Source of the DNA: Chara braunii
Taxonomy: Eukaryota; Streptophyta; Charophyceae; Charales; Characeae
Direction of reading: 5' to 3'
DNA: 27,661 nt
NCBI GenBank assembly: GCA_003427395.1
Contig: BFEA01000176.1
Span: 1,008,372-1,036,032 of the forward strand
Below the pieces are notes generated by a model, which saw only the letters and a list, made by a program, of their open reading frames with translations, did no database searches and was not told the DNA's origin. Below, piece after piece: positions 21,495-27,661 of the stretch (position 1 is the first letter of the stretch; every line of letters begins with the position of its first letter). Both the position numbers and the translations under genes were made by a program.

Positions 21495-21764
21495 CTACGC
21501 TACCAGCCGGGCCGCCCAGGTCACCCTATTTTCCCGGGCGGCCCGGCGGTGCAAAGGCCAGGGAAGGTCCCAGCCAAAAAACAAAAATCCAAAAAATCCG
21601 AAAAAAAACTATGTTATGCAGAAAAATAAACTGAACAACTTTTGCCCCAGGGTCACATCGAAATTCTTTACCAAATTTTAAATTAAAACTTTAATTATTT
21701 TTTTTTTTTTCATTTCTTTTTGGCCCGGCCGGGCAAGTGGACCCGGGCCACTCTGGTAGCCTAG
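21495..21764 (-). mobile_element. Foldback-family element FB-e, with perfect 8-bp target duplication
   Basis: It begins CTACGCTACCAG and ends CTGGTAGCCTAG. GTTCGTGC flanks both sides exactly (21487-21494 and 21765-21772). The left arm holds CCGGGCCGCCC and GGGCGGCCCGG, the right arm GGCCCGGCCGGGC. The core is 21590-21685. Length 270 bp. An uninterrupted relative of the insertion site is at 21918 onward. Non-autonomous; likely hAT-like from the 8-bp duplication, though the terminal bases do not decide it. Confidence 0.8.
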
Positions 21765-21819
21765 GTTCGTGCAAATATGTTCCCTTCTGTTTCAATCGAG
21801 GTTCTGTCTTTTTTTTTTC

Positions 21820-21935
21820 CCTTTTTTTTTCCTTCTTTTTTTTTCTTCTTTTTCACAGTCTTCACTATGCTGTTCTTTGTTGTTGTTTTTTCAAATTTAA
21901 AAAAGAACCTAAAACTGCTGTTCGTGCAAAAACAT
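21820..21935 (+). repeat. Duplicated pyrimidine-rich block, copy 2 (empty site)
   Basis: It has the same sequence as copy 1 without the MITE and without the A25 insertion: CACAGTCTTCACTATGCTGTTCTTTG...CTGCTGTTCGTGCAAAAACATG. It serves as the pre-insertion reference for both events. Confidence 0.8.
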
Positions 21936-21991
21936 GTTACAAGTACTTCTAGGCACAATTGAGATGACGACCACCTTCTGAAGTGAGCACC

Positions 21992-22095
21992 TTCTTCACC
22001 CGAATACAACGCACGGTCATTATAGCTGTATGTATTGGGGCAACTATGAGTCTAGATACAGCAATAGTGACCGTACGTTGCATTCGGGTGAAGAC
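21992..22095. mobile_element. Small foldback MITE, family 2, copy B
   Basis: TTCTTCACCCGAATACAACGC ... GTTGCATTCGGGTGAAGAC, with GGTCATTATAGCTGTATG inside, aligns with copy A over its whole length. Confidence 0.75.
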
Positions 22096-22144
22096 GGCAG
22101 GTAGTAGTTGACTTCATAATCGATTGCTTGCTTACAAGCCGGCG

Positions 22145-22276
22145 AGCTCACCGTTTCGAAAATGGCGGGAATCGACGACGAGTACGCGCGCTCACCGTTT
22201 CGAAAATGTCGGGAATCGACGACGAATACGCGCGCTCACCGTTTCAAAAATGGCGGGAATCGACGACGAATACGCG
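22145..22276. repeat. 44-bp minisatellite, three copies, just after the TITAN-LIKE stop
   Basis: The motif CTCACCGTTTC recurs at 22147, 22191 and 22235, giving a 44-bp period, and the copies differ at only a few bases. The array starts about 25 bp beyond the stop codon (22301-22303), so it lies in the presumed 3' UTR. On the transcribed strand each copy carries GGTGAGCGCG, which resembles a splice donor. The plus strand has a coincidental open frame through it, which I discount because TITAN-LIKE conservation is on the other strand. Confidence 0.85.
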
Positions 22277-22300
22277 CGCTCGCCCCTGACGCCCAAAAAA

Positions 22301-24268
22301 TCACGTCTTCGGGCGTTTGCTAACGTACGGTCGGAGGGCGACCTCCTTCTCCTTCTCCTTCCTCCTGTTCTCTTCGTTGGCGGTTCTTCGGCGCTCGGCG
22401 CGCAGCTCCCACTCGAACTCCCGCATCGTCTCCTTGCGGGGACCACTCTGCCAAACTCTACCATACCTTGGGAACCAGTTATCACCTCCACTGCCGGCCT
22501 GCTTCCTCTCCTCCTCCTCCTCCTCCTCCCTTTCTCCTCCTCCTCCCTCCTCCTCCTCCCCAGCATCGTTCATTTCCTCCGTCCGCTGCGCCGCCTTCGC
22601 CCTTGCCGCAGACATTTCTGCCAATCTCCTCTCAGCCCACGCAGCTCCGACTCTATTCGGATTACGCAAAAACTTTCTTCTTTTTTTCTGCGTGCGGGAC
22701 AATTTCTTCTCCTCCTCGATCTCTCGAGGATAGATCCACGGCGGAGGAGCACCCGTGTGCACATTCGCTTCTACCTCCTCCTTCTCCTTCTCTCCTCCCC
22801 GCCGACCACTAACCTGTGCCAGACTCCCGTGTTGAGCGGAGACAGCTGTGGCGCCCATCAGAGGCAATAATTCCCCCCCCCCCTCCATGTCCGATTGCTC
22901 GTCTTCGAGGTCAATTGGCCATGGAAGACGGTTCTCCGCCCTCCTTAGCTTCACAATACCCCCTCCCCACACCCGCATCCCATCATGCCAGCCAGTCGGG
23001 TTCTGGAGAATGCCCCTAGGACTGATGATCGTCTTGAATTGCTTGGGCTGCTCAATCTTCTTTGCGCCCCCTGGTCGAATCTGTCCCTCATTATGCACCA
23101 CATACATGTCTTCCCTTCCTAAACTCATTCCAACAACTTCCCCCGCTTCTCCATGTCCTCCCAGACCAACTCCACTACCTTCTCCTCCTCCTCCTCCTCC
23201 TCCTCCTCCTCCTCCTCCTCCTGCTGCTGCTGCTACACCAGCCACCCATCCACCTTTCTTCGCTATCACGCTACTAGTACAAGCCCCGACATTCTCCGAC
23301 AGCAACCCCCCTGTTTCTCTGTAAGATGTTCCCAACTCGCTCTCAGCGATACGCCCGTACCCATCGTCAGCAGGAGCGGCATAATCCACCTCCTCCTCCC
23401 TCCTCCCTGGCCGGCTCGAGAGCTGCCCATCTCTAGGAGGAGCCAGTACTTCCTCCTGTGCACTGCCTTGTTCGACGCTGCTCCCCCCTCTCTCCTGCCT
23501 CTTCTCCCATGCGCTAAGCTCCTGCGGAGAAATAACGTATTGCCGCCTTTTCCTCACCTCCACGCCATGCTCATCCCAGAACTTCTTCACGTTCTCGAAG
23601 TGCTCCCCGCTCGCCACGTGGCGGATGGACAGCTCCCCGGGAACTTGGCGCCATTTCCAGACGGCAGCACCCTGATGTTCCCGCGCATCGACATTTTCCC
23701 GGGAATTTTTCGCGCTGGAGGTGGCCGTGTTCGCCCGGTGGCTGATCGACAACTCCCCGGGTGCTTGGTGCCATTTCCGGACGTCAGCAGCCTGATGTTC
23801 CCGCGTGTCGACATTTTCCCGGGAATTTTTTGCGCTGGACGTGGCGGTTCTCGTCGTGCTGCTGCTGTTGTTGCTGCTATCATCTATCTCCTCAGCGCAA
23901 AACACACACCACCACTTGTACCCTCTTCCCCACGCCGTCGTTGCCTCTGCTCCCCCCCCCTTTTTGGCTTCGTCTTTGATTCCTCCTCCTCCGTGCTTTC
24001 GCTTCGCCGCCGTGTAATCATCATCATCGTCATCATCATCGTCAACAGCTGTTGATTGGCCTTTACCAGCGGTTGATTGGTTCACACGTTCGGCCGATGA
24101 TGATAACGGCGATGATTCCAACAGGCATCTCACATACTCTACCTTAACGAGGGCTTTACTTAATGCACTGTCAAGATTTTTGCGATGCCGATTAGTGTAG
24201 ACATGCTGCCGACCTTGATTATGATTAAGGCGGCACACGCTGCAAAAGCGGTACTCTTTCTTCGACAT
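22301..24268 (-). CDS. TTL: TITAN-LIKE / CENATAC (CCDC84) family zinc-finger protein, 655 aa
   Basis: The family (plant TITAN-LIKE; animal CENATAC/CCDC84) is nuclear; the animal member works with the minor-spliceosome snRNPs and the Arabidopsis member is needed for endosperm and embryo development. Residues are numbered from the ATG at 24268. Finger 1 is C9, C12, H22, H28, inside the plant-type opening MSKKEYRFCSVCRLNH. Finger 2 starts with WWCVFC (C121, C124) and ends HVASGEH (H217, H223), followed by KKFWDEHG as in the family. The C-terminal block holds NVHTGAPPPW (502-511), NPNRVGAAWAERR (536-548), NWFPRYGRVWQSG (597-609) and RPYVSKR (646-652), in plant order. The frame is open to the left end with no intron. 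It also extends 41 codons upstream, but I chose M42 of that frame because plant homologues start MSKKE and a splice-acceptor-like CAG precedes this ATG. Oddities are a 120-bp tandem duplication inside finger 2, a poly-Asp tract (76-84), a poly-Gly tract (350-362) and Glu-rich stretches. Overall length exceeds the roughly 400 aa I recall for land plants. Confidence 0.88.
   Translation of the reverse strand: MSKKEYRFCSVCRLNHNQGRQHVYTNRHRKNLDSALSKALVKVEYVRCLLESSPLSSSAERVNQSTAGKGQSTAVDDDDDDDDDYTAAKRKHGGGGIKDEAKKGGGAEATTAWGRGYKWWCVFCAEEIDDSSNNSSSTTRTATSSAKNSRENVDTREHQAADVRKWHQAPGELSISHRANTATSSAKNSRENVDAREHQGAAVWKWRQVPGELSIRHVASGEHFENVKKFWDEHGVEVRKRRQYVISPQELSAWEKRQERGGSSVEQGSAQEEVLAPPRDGQLSSRPGRREEEVDYAAPADDGYGRIAESELGTSYRETGGLLSENVGACTSSVIAKKGGWVAGVAAAAGGGGGGGGGGGGGEGSGVGLGGHGEAGEVVGMSLGREDMYVVHNEGQIRPGGAKKIEQPKQFKTIISPRGILQNPTGWHDGMRVWGGGIVKLRRAENRLPWPIDLEDEQSDMEGGGELLPLMGATAVSAQHGSLAQVSGRRGGEKEKEEVEANVHTGAPPPWIYPREIEEEKKLSRTQKKRRKFLRNPNRVGAAWAERRLAEMSAARAKAAQRTEEMNDAGEEEEGGGGEREEEEEEERKQAGSGGDNWFPRYGRVWQSGPRKETMREFEWELRAERRRTANEENRRKEKEKEVALRPYVSKRPKT
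23180..23234 (-). repeat. (GGA)n/(GCA)n trinucleotide run coding poly-Gly/Ala in TITAN-LIKE
   Basis: On the plus strand this is about 13 CTCCTC-type triplets followed by CTGCTGCTG. On the coding strand it gives four Ala followed by 13 Gly (residues 346-362), plus a nearby Glu and Gly. It is a coding microsatellite in the poorly conserved middle of the protein and is likely to vary in length. Confidence 0.85.
23612..23851 (-). repeat. Two-copy 120-bp in-frame tandem duplication within TITAN-LIKE
   Basis: The copies are 23612-23731 and 23732-23851. I count about 18 differences in 120 bases (about 85% identity). Each encodes 40 residues running from TATSSAKNSRENVD to PGELSI(S/R)H, ending in the histidine of the second zinc finger. 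Period 120 keeps the frame open, and both copies are free of stops. The divergence shows the duplication is not recent. Confidence 0.9.
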
Positions 24269-24391
24269 CTGTGTCTCTGCATTCGCCCCTCCTCCCCTTG
24301 TGCGTATCCAAGAACCGAAGGCGTAGGAGTCAGCGAACGGCGATACATTCCACCAAAGGAAGGATCCAAACACAGGTAAGGTCTTCAACAA
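24269..24391 (-). other. TITAN-LIKE 5' leader, possibly with a splice acceptor directly at the ATG
   Basis: The reading frame stays open here for 41 codons but contains no ATG and no family similarity. The bases before the ATG read GCAGAGACACAG then ATG, an acceptor-like context. The real 5' UTR may therefore begin in an exon further upstream (higher coordinates), or this may simply be a 5' leader. Confidence 0.35.
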
Positions 24392-24635
24392 GCTTTTATC
24401 TGTTGACGATGAGACAAAGAAAATTAGTAAAAAATATTAGAATAGAATAGTGGCAATAAATTGCAGCTTCTTGAAAGAAAAAAAAAAAGATCGGAGCTTC
24501 GTAAGGGGGGAAAAAAAAGAAATAAAGAAAAAAAAGAAAGGAAGGAAGAAAGAAAGAGTAGTGGCAACCAATAACGAACTTGAGCGCGCATGATGACAAC
24601 AATTGACAGCAGCGTGTAACCCTGCTAAACTTTAA

Positions 24636-24660
24636 ATAAATAAATAAATAAATAATAATA
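24636..24660. repeat. (AAAT)n/(AAT)n microsatellite
   Basis: AAATAAATAAATAAATAAATAATAATAA upstream of TITAN-LIKE. The 24400-24720 stretch around it otherwise holds A-rich runs and no gene. Confidence 0.85.
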
Positions 24661-24734
24661 ACACTTGAGAAAGGGACAACCGACCGGCCTAGCTGAGTTG
24701 CGGGACACCCATAAACTGAGGAAATACAGACCCG

Positions 24735-24898
24735 GGGCCAAGTCCCACTAGCAGCGTTGAGCTACCTCAACGCCTGAATCTGGAAGCTTTTGCGGAGATG
24801 TGCAGAAATGGTGTCGAGTTTCCTGAACTGCACGTCTCCACAAACATGTCCAGATTCAGGCGTTGAGGTAGCTCAACGCTGTTAGTGGGACTTGGCCC
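24735..24898. mobile_element. Second copy of the CNG-target MITE (164 bp)
   Basis: The ends GGGCCAAGTCCCACTAGCAG and TAGTGGGACTTGGCCC are inverted. The inner pairs GCGTTGAGCTACCTCAACGC and CTGAATCTGGA / TCCAGATTCAGGC fold. The middle, GAGATGTGCAGAAA...TTTCCTG, matches the 21.2-kb copy. CCG flanks it at 24732-24734 and 24899-24901. It lies about 470 bp upstream of the TITAN-LIKE start. Confidence 0.85.
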
Positions 24899-25019
24899 CC
24901 GAGTTCGGATCCACATTCCACATTCAACCAGAAGGACGAAATAAAATACTACCGTAGTAATTCTGAATTACCGCGGCGATAATACGTATTTCAAGGCCGT
25001 CGGCGGGTAAAAGAGGGAG

Positions 25020-25165
25020 AGGGGGGGGGGGGGAAGAGAAGGAAAGATTGAAAAAAGATTAAAAAAAGGAGAACGAAAAAAAAGGGAGATATGCTTTAGT
25101 TCAGTATAAGTACTTACTATCCCCCCCCCCAAAAAAAAAACGTCACCCCCCCCCAAAAAAAGGGA
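25020..25165. repeat. Purine/C-run low-complexity stretch
   Basis: G12, AAAAGG repeats and two C9-10 plus A7-10 blocks with a near-repeat (CCCCCCCCCCAAAAAAAA...CCCCCCCCCAAAAAAA, both followed or preceded by GGGAGAT(A/G)(T/C)GCTTTA). This looks like a local duplication. Confidence 0.7.
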
Positions 25166-25204
25166 GATGCGCTTTATTTTATCGCAATTAACAGGGTTCT
25201 CTTT

Positions 25205-25275
25205 TTTCCCATTTGGGATTCGATCAACCACCCATGATGACTTCAGTACGCTCTGCTAACCGTCTTCTCCCGAGG
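25205..25275 (-). repeat. Weak tRNA-like (SINE-type) segment
   Basis: On the minus strand GGTTAGCAGAGCGT resembles a tRNA A box. GATCGAATCCCA, about 40 bp on, resembles a B box (GGTTCGAATCC) with altered left bases. It does not fold as a clean tRNA. It could be a decayed tRNA-derived SINE head. Confidence 0.3.
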
Positions 25276-25469
25276 GGGAAAAAAACGCATTAAAATTTTT
25301 AAATTAAAAAACGTACTGACTGACTTCAACACTAATTTTTCAGCCAGATTAATTTCAACTTAAATTTTGAAACTAATTTTAAAAAGATGCCCACATTCTA
25401 CCAGCACAAACCGACAATATCAAGGCACATGCACGGTGTCTCATTCGCCGTTCCCTGCTGACGCAGCCA

Positions 25470-25660
25470 ATGAAAGCTCGCCACGTCATAAGACCCAAAA
25501 AAAAAAAAAAAAAACAGCGCCCACCGTAACAGGCACGTGCATCGTCTAACCCCCCGTTTAGAACGCATGCGCACAGTCTGCTCACGTAGCTCCCTCTCTG
25601 ACTTTTTTCCATTTCCCATTCTCATTCTGAGCGCCACGTGGCACGTCAACGCGGGAGCCA
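25470..25660. promoter_or_regulatory. Cluster of ACGT-core (G-box) motifs
   Basis: CACGTG is at 25534-25539 and 25635-25640; the second is embedded in GCCACGTGGCACGTCA, combining a G-box with a TGACGT half. GCCACGTCA (about 25480) and CTCACGTAG (about 25580) add further ACGT cores. Plant bZIP factors bind such clusters. No downstream gene is evident on the plus strand; on the minus strand it would lie in the presumed RPN9 intron or upstream of TITAN-LIKE. Confidence 0.35.
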
Positions 25661-25984
25661 TGGAGAAGGGGAAGAGCGATGGAGAGACAGAGGAGAGAAC
25701 GCATATCCATCATTAAGACCCTCGCTGACCTTTGCTTACAGATATGGCGACCACACACTCACTCATACGAGAACGATAGAGAGAGAGGGGGGGAGAGAGA
25801 GAGAGAGAGGAAAGGAGTTCAAGCCATCGCCGATGACAAATCAACGACGATGACAACAATTTGTTAAGTGGCGTAGCCACAGAATCATAACCATCGTCCA
25901 TCCACGTTATCAGAGAAGGTCAATCAATCAGCACAAGCTTCGAGTATACTGATCCAAAGAGAGAGAGAGAGTCACATCTTGTCC

Positions 25985-26130
25985 CATTTCCACCTCCTCC
26001 CTCCCTCCTTTTTCCTCCCTCCTTCCTCCTCCCTCCTCCATCCTTCCTCCTTCCTCCTCCCTCCTCCCTCCGCTTCCCATCTCCCCCCTCCCTCTCCTCC
26101 CTACTCCTCCCTCCTCTTCCTTCCCATCCC
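25985..26130. repeat. CCTCCCTCCTT-rich polypyrimidine tract
   Basis: Irregular CCTCC and CTTCC units run for about 145 bp with almost no purines. Able to form triplex DNA in principle. No gene. Confidence 0.85.
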
Positions 26131-26596
26131 GTCATTGGTAACCGAAATCATCATAATCACAAATTGATTGATTACCCACTTCAGCCCTCGGCCAGGGATC
26201 GGCAACATCGATCACATCACTCAAGCTGCGTGTGGACTGCACCCAAATGCTCATCAGTTCCTCTGAGGGGAAATTAAGAAAAAATCACACATTCCTCTCA
26301 GCCGCTCACTCCTCGACTCCTTCACTCTCCCGCCATCACCACCACCAACACCAGCACCATCGCCACCATCCTTCCCGACTCAAGTAATTGGGTAGAGAGG
26401 GGGAAGATGCGGAGAGGGGGGGCAAGCGGAAAAGAGTCCAGAGACAAACGCACTCACATAAAAAGATAGCTATCCAGTGGAGGACAAGATAGGGTGGAGT
26501 GGATAAGGTTTGGTCCAAAAATGTGGCAGTATATATATTTCCATGTTCTGGCGAGAGATTCATTCCCATCGAAATGTGCACTCACATAATCCGAAC

Positions 26597-26749
26597 CTTA
26601 GCCACGCGAGAGTCGAGAAACTGTTCCAGCTTGAGAGTCAGTTCATGCCATAGCTTTCGCTGATGAAGTTCTCCCATCTGCACGAGCCATTCCGCCAGAT
26701 CTGGGTAAGCCACCTGCAAAGCTTCTACAAATTTCACGGCCGCCGCCAT
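26597..26749 (-). CDS. RPN9: RPN9 (26S proteasome lid subunit, PSMD13 homologue), first coding exon only
   Basis: RPN9 is a PCI-domain subunit of the lid of the 19S regulatory particle, in nucleus and cytosol. The ATG at 26749, in good context (GCCAGCTATGGCG), opens a 55-codon frame too short to stand out by length alone. Residues 1-51 match the plant RPN9 N-terminus: MAAAVKFVEALQ, then YPDLAEW, then the diagnostic QRKLWHELTLKLEQF at 30-44. Plant RPN9 reads QKKLWHQLTLKLEQF there. The match stops after ...DSRVAK at AAG/GTTCGG (26597/26596), where homologues continue with AGDALIQ; I place the donor there. A stronger-looking donor, GTGAGTG, lies 11 bases on but would add residues absent from homologues. 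The remaining roughly 330 residues are not found to the left. Upstream (minus sense) are a (GGA)n tract and a G-box, consistent with a promoter and 5' UTR. The partial gene is certain at family level; whether it is functional is unknown. Confidence 0.82.
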
Positions 26750-26769
26750 AGCTGGCGATTCTTCTTTCG

Positions 26770-26870
26770 TCCTCCCTTCCTCCCTCCCCTCCTCCTCCTC
26801 CTCCTCCTCCTCCTCCTTCGTGCAACTGATCGACCTCTATCGTGCCCGCCAAACGACGACTTGACACGTG
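26770..26870 (-). promoter_or_regulatory. Probable RPN9 5' region: (GGA)n tract and G-box
   Basis: In the RPN9 sense, a (GGA)n run (plus-strand CTCCTC repeat, about 26777-26816) sits 30-70 bp before the ATG, a common 5' UTR position. A palindromic CACGTG G-box core is at 26865-26870, about 116 bp upstream of the ATG. G-boxes bind plant bZIP and bHLH factors. No clear TATA box is seen. Assignment rests on position and motif only. Confidence 0.35.
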
Positions 26871-27021
26871 GAAGAAAAAGACAAAGAGACACACAGCGCC
26901 TCGCAGGGCGCCCGGGCAAGCAAGCTAACCACCCGCCCGCCTGGCCGATTCCATCCACTCTCAGATCGTCTCCCTCAACAACGGACACGCGGCCATTCCT
27001 CCGCGATCCTCGGATGGTTAA

Positions 27022-27110
27022 CTACTGTCTACCCCCAAAGACAACGTACCCCTATTTTGGCTGTATCTGGCCGGTAATATAGCTTGTATTCATTCATTTC
27101 ATCATTTGTA
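27022..27110 (+). mobile_element. Small foldback MITE, family 2, partial copy D
   Basis: CTACTGTCTACCCCCAAAGACAACGTACCCC matches the left arm of copy A (which also has CTACTGTCT at its edge), and TAGCTTGTATTCATTCAT matches copy C. The right arm is missing or unrecognisable. Confidence 0.45.
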
Positions 27111-27119
27111 GGTTGCGTA

Positions 27120-27292
27120 ATGTTCGGTGGAGGTCGGTACGGTAGTCGACTCACCCCGCAACAGCGCGACAGGCGGACAGAAGCACTCCGACCAGCCACC
27201 GAAAATGGCAAAGATGACCAAAAAGGCAGAGAGCAGCAAGAAGGCATGATCCACCCCAGCGGCCTACGGCAGCACTCGGACCCGACGTTGGT
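27120..27292 (+). CDS. Candidate first exon, unknown protein
   Basis: An ATG at 27120 starts MFGGGRYGSRLTPQQRDRR and stays open across TTG/GTAAGC, a good donor at about 27293. The codon use is GC-rich like the two real genes, and the position is divergent from RPN9. No family is recognised. A second frame from about 27224 gives a short lysine-rich peptide (MAKMTKKAESSKKA), so the frame choice is uncertain. Confidence 0.18.
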
Positions 27293-27345
27293 AAGCCACC
27301 CAAGTGGTATGCAGAAGTCATGGGTTCAATTCCCTCTGCGGGTAG
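27285..27345 (+). repeat. Weak tRNA-like (SINE-type) segment
   Basis: CATGGGTTCAATTCCCT (about 27320-27335) looks like a tRNA T arm and B box. AAGCCACCCAAGTGG about 25 bp earlier is a poor A box. The spacing is short for a tRNA, so at best it is a SINE remnant. Confidence 0.3.
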
Positions 27346-27539
27346 GCGTCATATTCGCAGCCTGTCAGGAGTGCGTTTTATACCCCTGAATCAAATTTTG
27401 GTCGCACCCGTCGCCCCTACGGGTCCAAATGGTAGTTGGAAGGGTGGTGAATTGACTTACCGTGAGGGCACGGGTGCGCAGCCCGTAGTTCGTTTGTTTA
27501 TCTGGTTCGGGAAGGGTAAGGTATTGATTATGCTGTATG

Positions 27540-27585
27540 TATGTTTTGTCATGTTCGCTATACACAACTCGAAGAGTGTGTGTGT
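27540..27585 (+). repeat. Short dispersed copy of the TG-linked repeat
   Basis: TTTTGTCATGTTCGCTATACACAACTC is followed by GTGTGTGTGTG, a truncated unit of the same family. Just after it, GCTGGACCCAGTTTCC...GCGCTCCCCA resembles 5629-5662, a further low-copy repeat. Confidence 0.65.
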
Positions 27586-27661
27586 GTGGGGTGCCGGTTG
27601 GTGCTTTATTCACGATGTTCATGGGACGCTGGACCCAGTTTCCAGCAGGTGGCGCTCCCCA

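Larger units (their letters stand above)
24902..26596. other. Interval between TITAN-LIKE and RPN9 exon 1; no RPN9 exon 2 found
   Basis: I looked on the minus strand for the expected continuation (AGDALIQ-like) and for PCI-domain sequence and found neither. The interval holds low-complexity tracts, ACGT motifs and one weak tRNA-like segment. Confidence 0.5.

Noticed and set aside
22124-22870. 248-codon plus-strand frame over the TITAN-LIKE C-terminus
   Set aside because: Opposite-strand shadow. Composition is poly-Leu/Pro/Ser from CTCCTC repeats, and the conserved motifs are on the minus strand.
23153-24055. 300-codon plus-strand frame
   Set aside because: Shadow of TITAN-LIKE; low-complexity Ser and Leu tracts with no family motif.
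27365-27622. Minus-strand frame with TTLPTTIWTRRG
   Set aside because: Spans the TG-linked repeat; no motif and a biased composition.

Overview
The window reads as nuclear DNA from a large, repeat-dense plant-lineage (streptophyte) genome. Only two protein genes can be identified by family, and both have plant-type sequence: a TITAN-LIKE/CENATAC (CCDC84) zinc-finger protein and the first exon of the 26S proteasome lid subunit RPN9. The rest is long microsatellites (GA, TG, homopolymers; several end in N runs), foldback DNA elements, retro-insertions and AT-rich intergenic DNA. A charophyte alga such as Chara is my best guess from the gene sequences and repeat load. That is inference, not proof.

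Layout. 1-5,100: a possible terminal exon, then a dispersed repeat that carries (TG)n tracts, present at 2.8-3.9 kb as a tandem array of about 235-bp units. One unit is split by a poly(A)-tailed, 3'-truncated U2 snRNA retrocopy flanked by a target-site duplication. Long (GA)n tracts and a G-rich minisatellite follow. 5,100-10,600: AT-rich intergenic DNA holding three members of a foldback element family (about 5.8-6.3, 8.24-8.60 and 9.57-9.94 kb). 10,600-16,900: microsatellites, a decayed RING-like reading frame (minus strand, about 13.8-14.3 kb) and a possible LTR (15.6-16.05 kb). 17,700-22,300: tandem and inverted repeats, two small MITE families, two more foldback-family members, and a filled and an empty copy of one MITE insertion site. 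22,300-24,270 (minus): the intact TITAN-LIKE reading frame. 24,700-24,900: a second copy of the CNG-target MITE. 25,200-27,661: promoter-like sequence, RPN9 exon 1 (minus, 26,597-26,749), two weak tRNA-like segments and the last dispersed TG-linked repeat.

The two recognised genes are on the same strand. RPN9 would be read leftwards towards the TITAN-LIKE gene, but no second RPN9 exon is visible between them. Either the first intron is very long, with TITAN-LIKE nested inside it, or the RPN9 exon is an orphan. The genes are functionally unrelated as far as known: one belongs to the minor spliceosome, the other to the proteasome lid.

The strongest unusual signals are: (i) the foldback family, with an AT-rich core conserved across five copies, 8-bp target duplications and GC-rich arms whose palindromic words differ between copies but match within a copy; (ii) a 120-bp tandem duplication inside the second zinc finger of TITAN-LIKE; (iii) the U2 retrocopy inside a TG microsatellite; (iv) a 3-bp CNG-target MITE whose empty site survives about 0.5 kb away.
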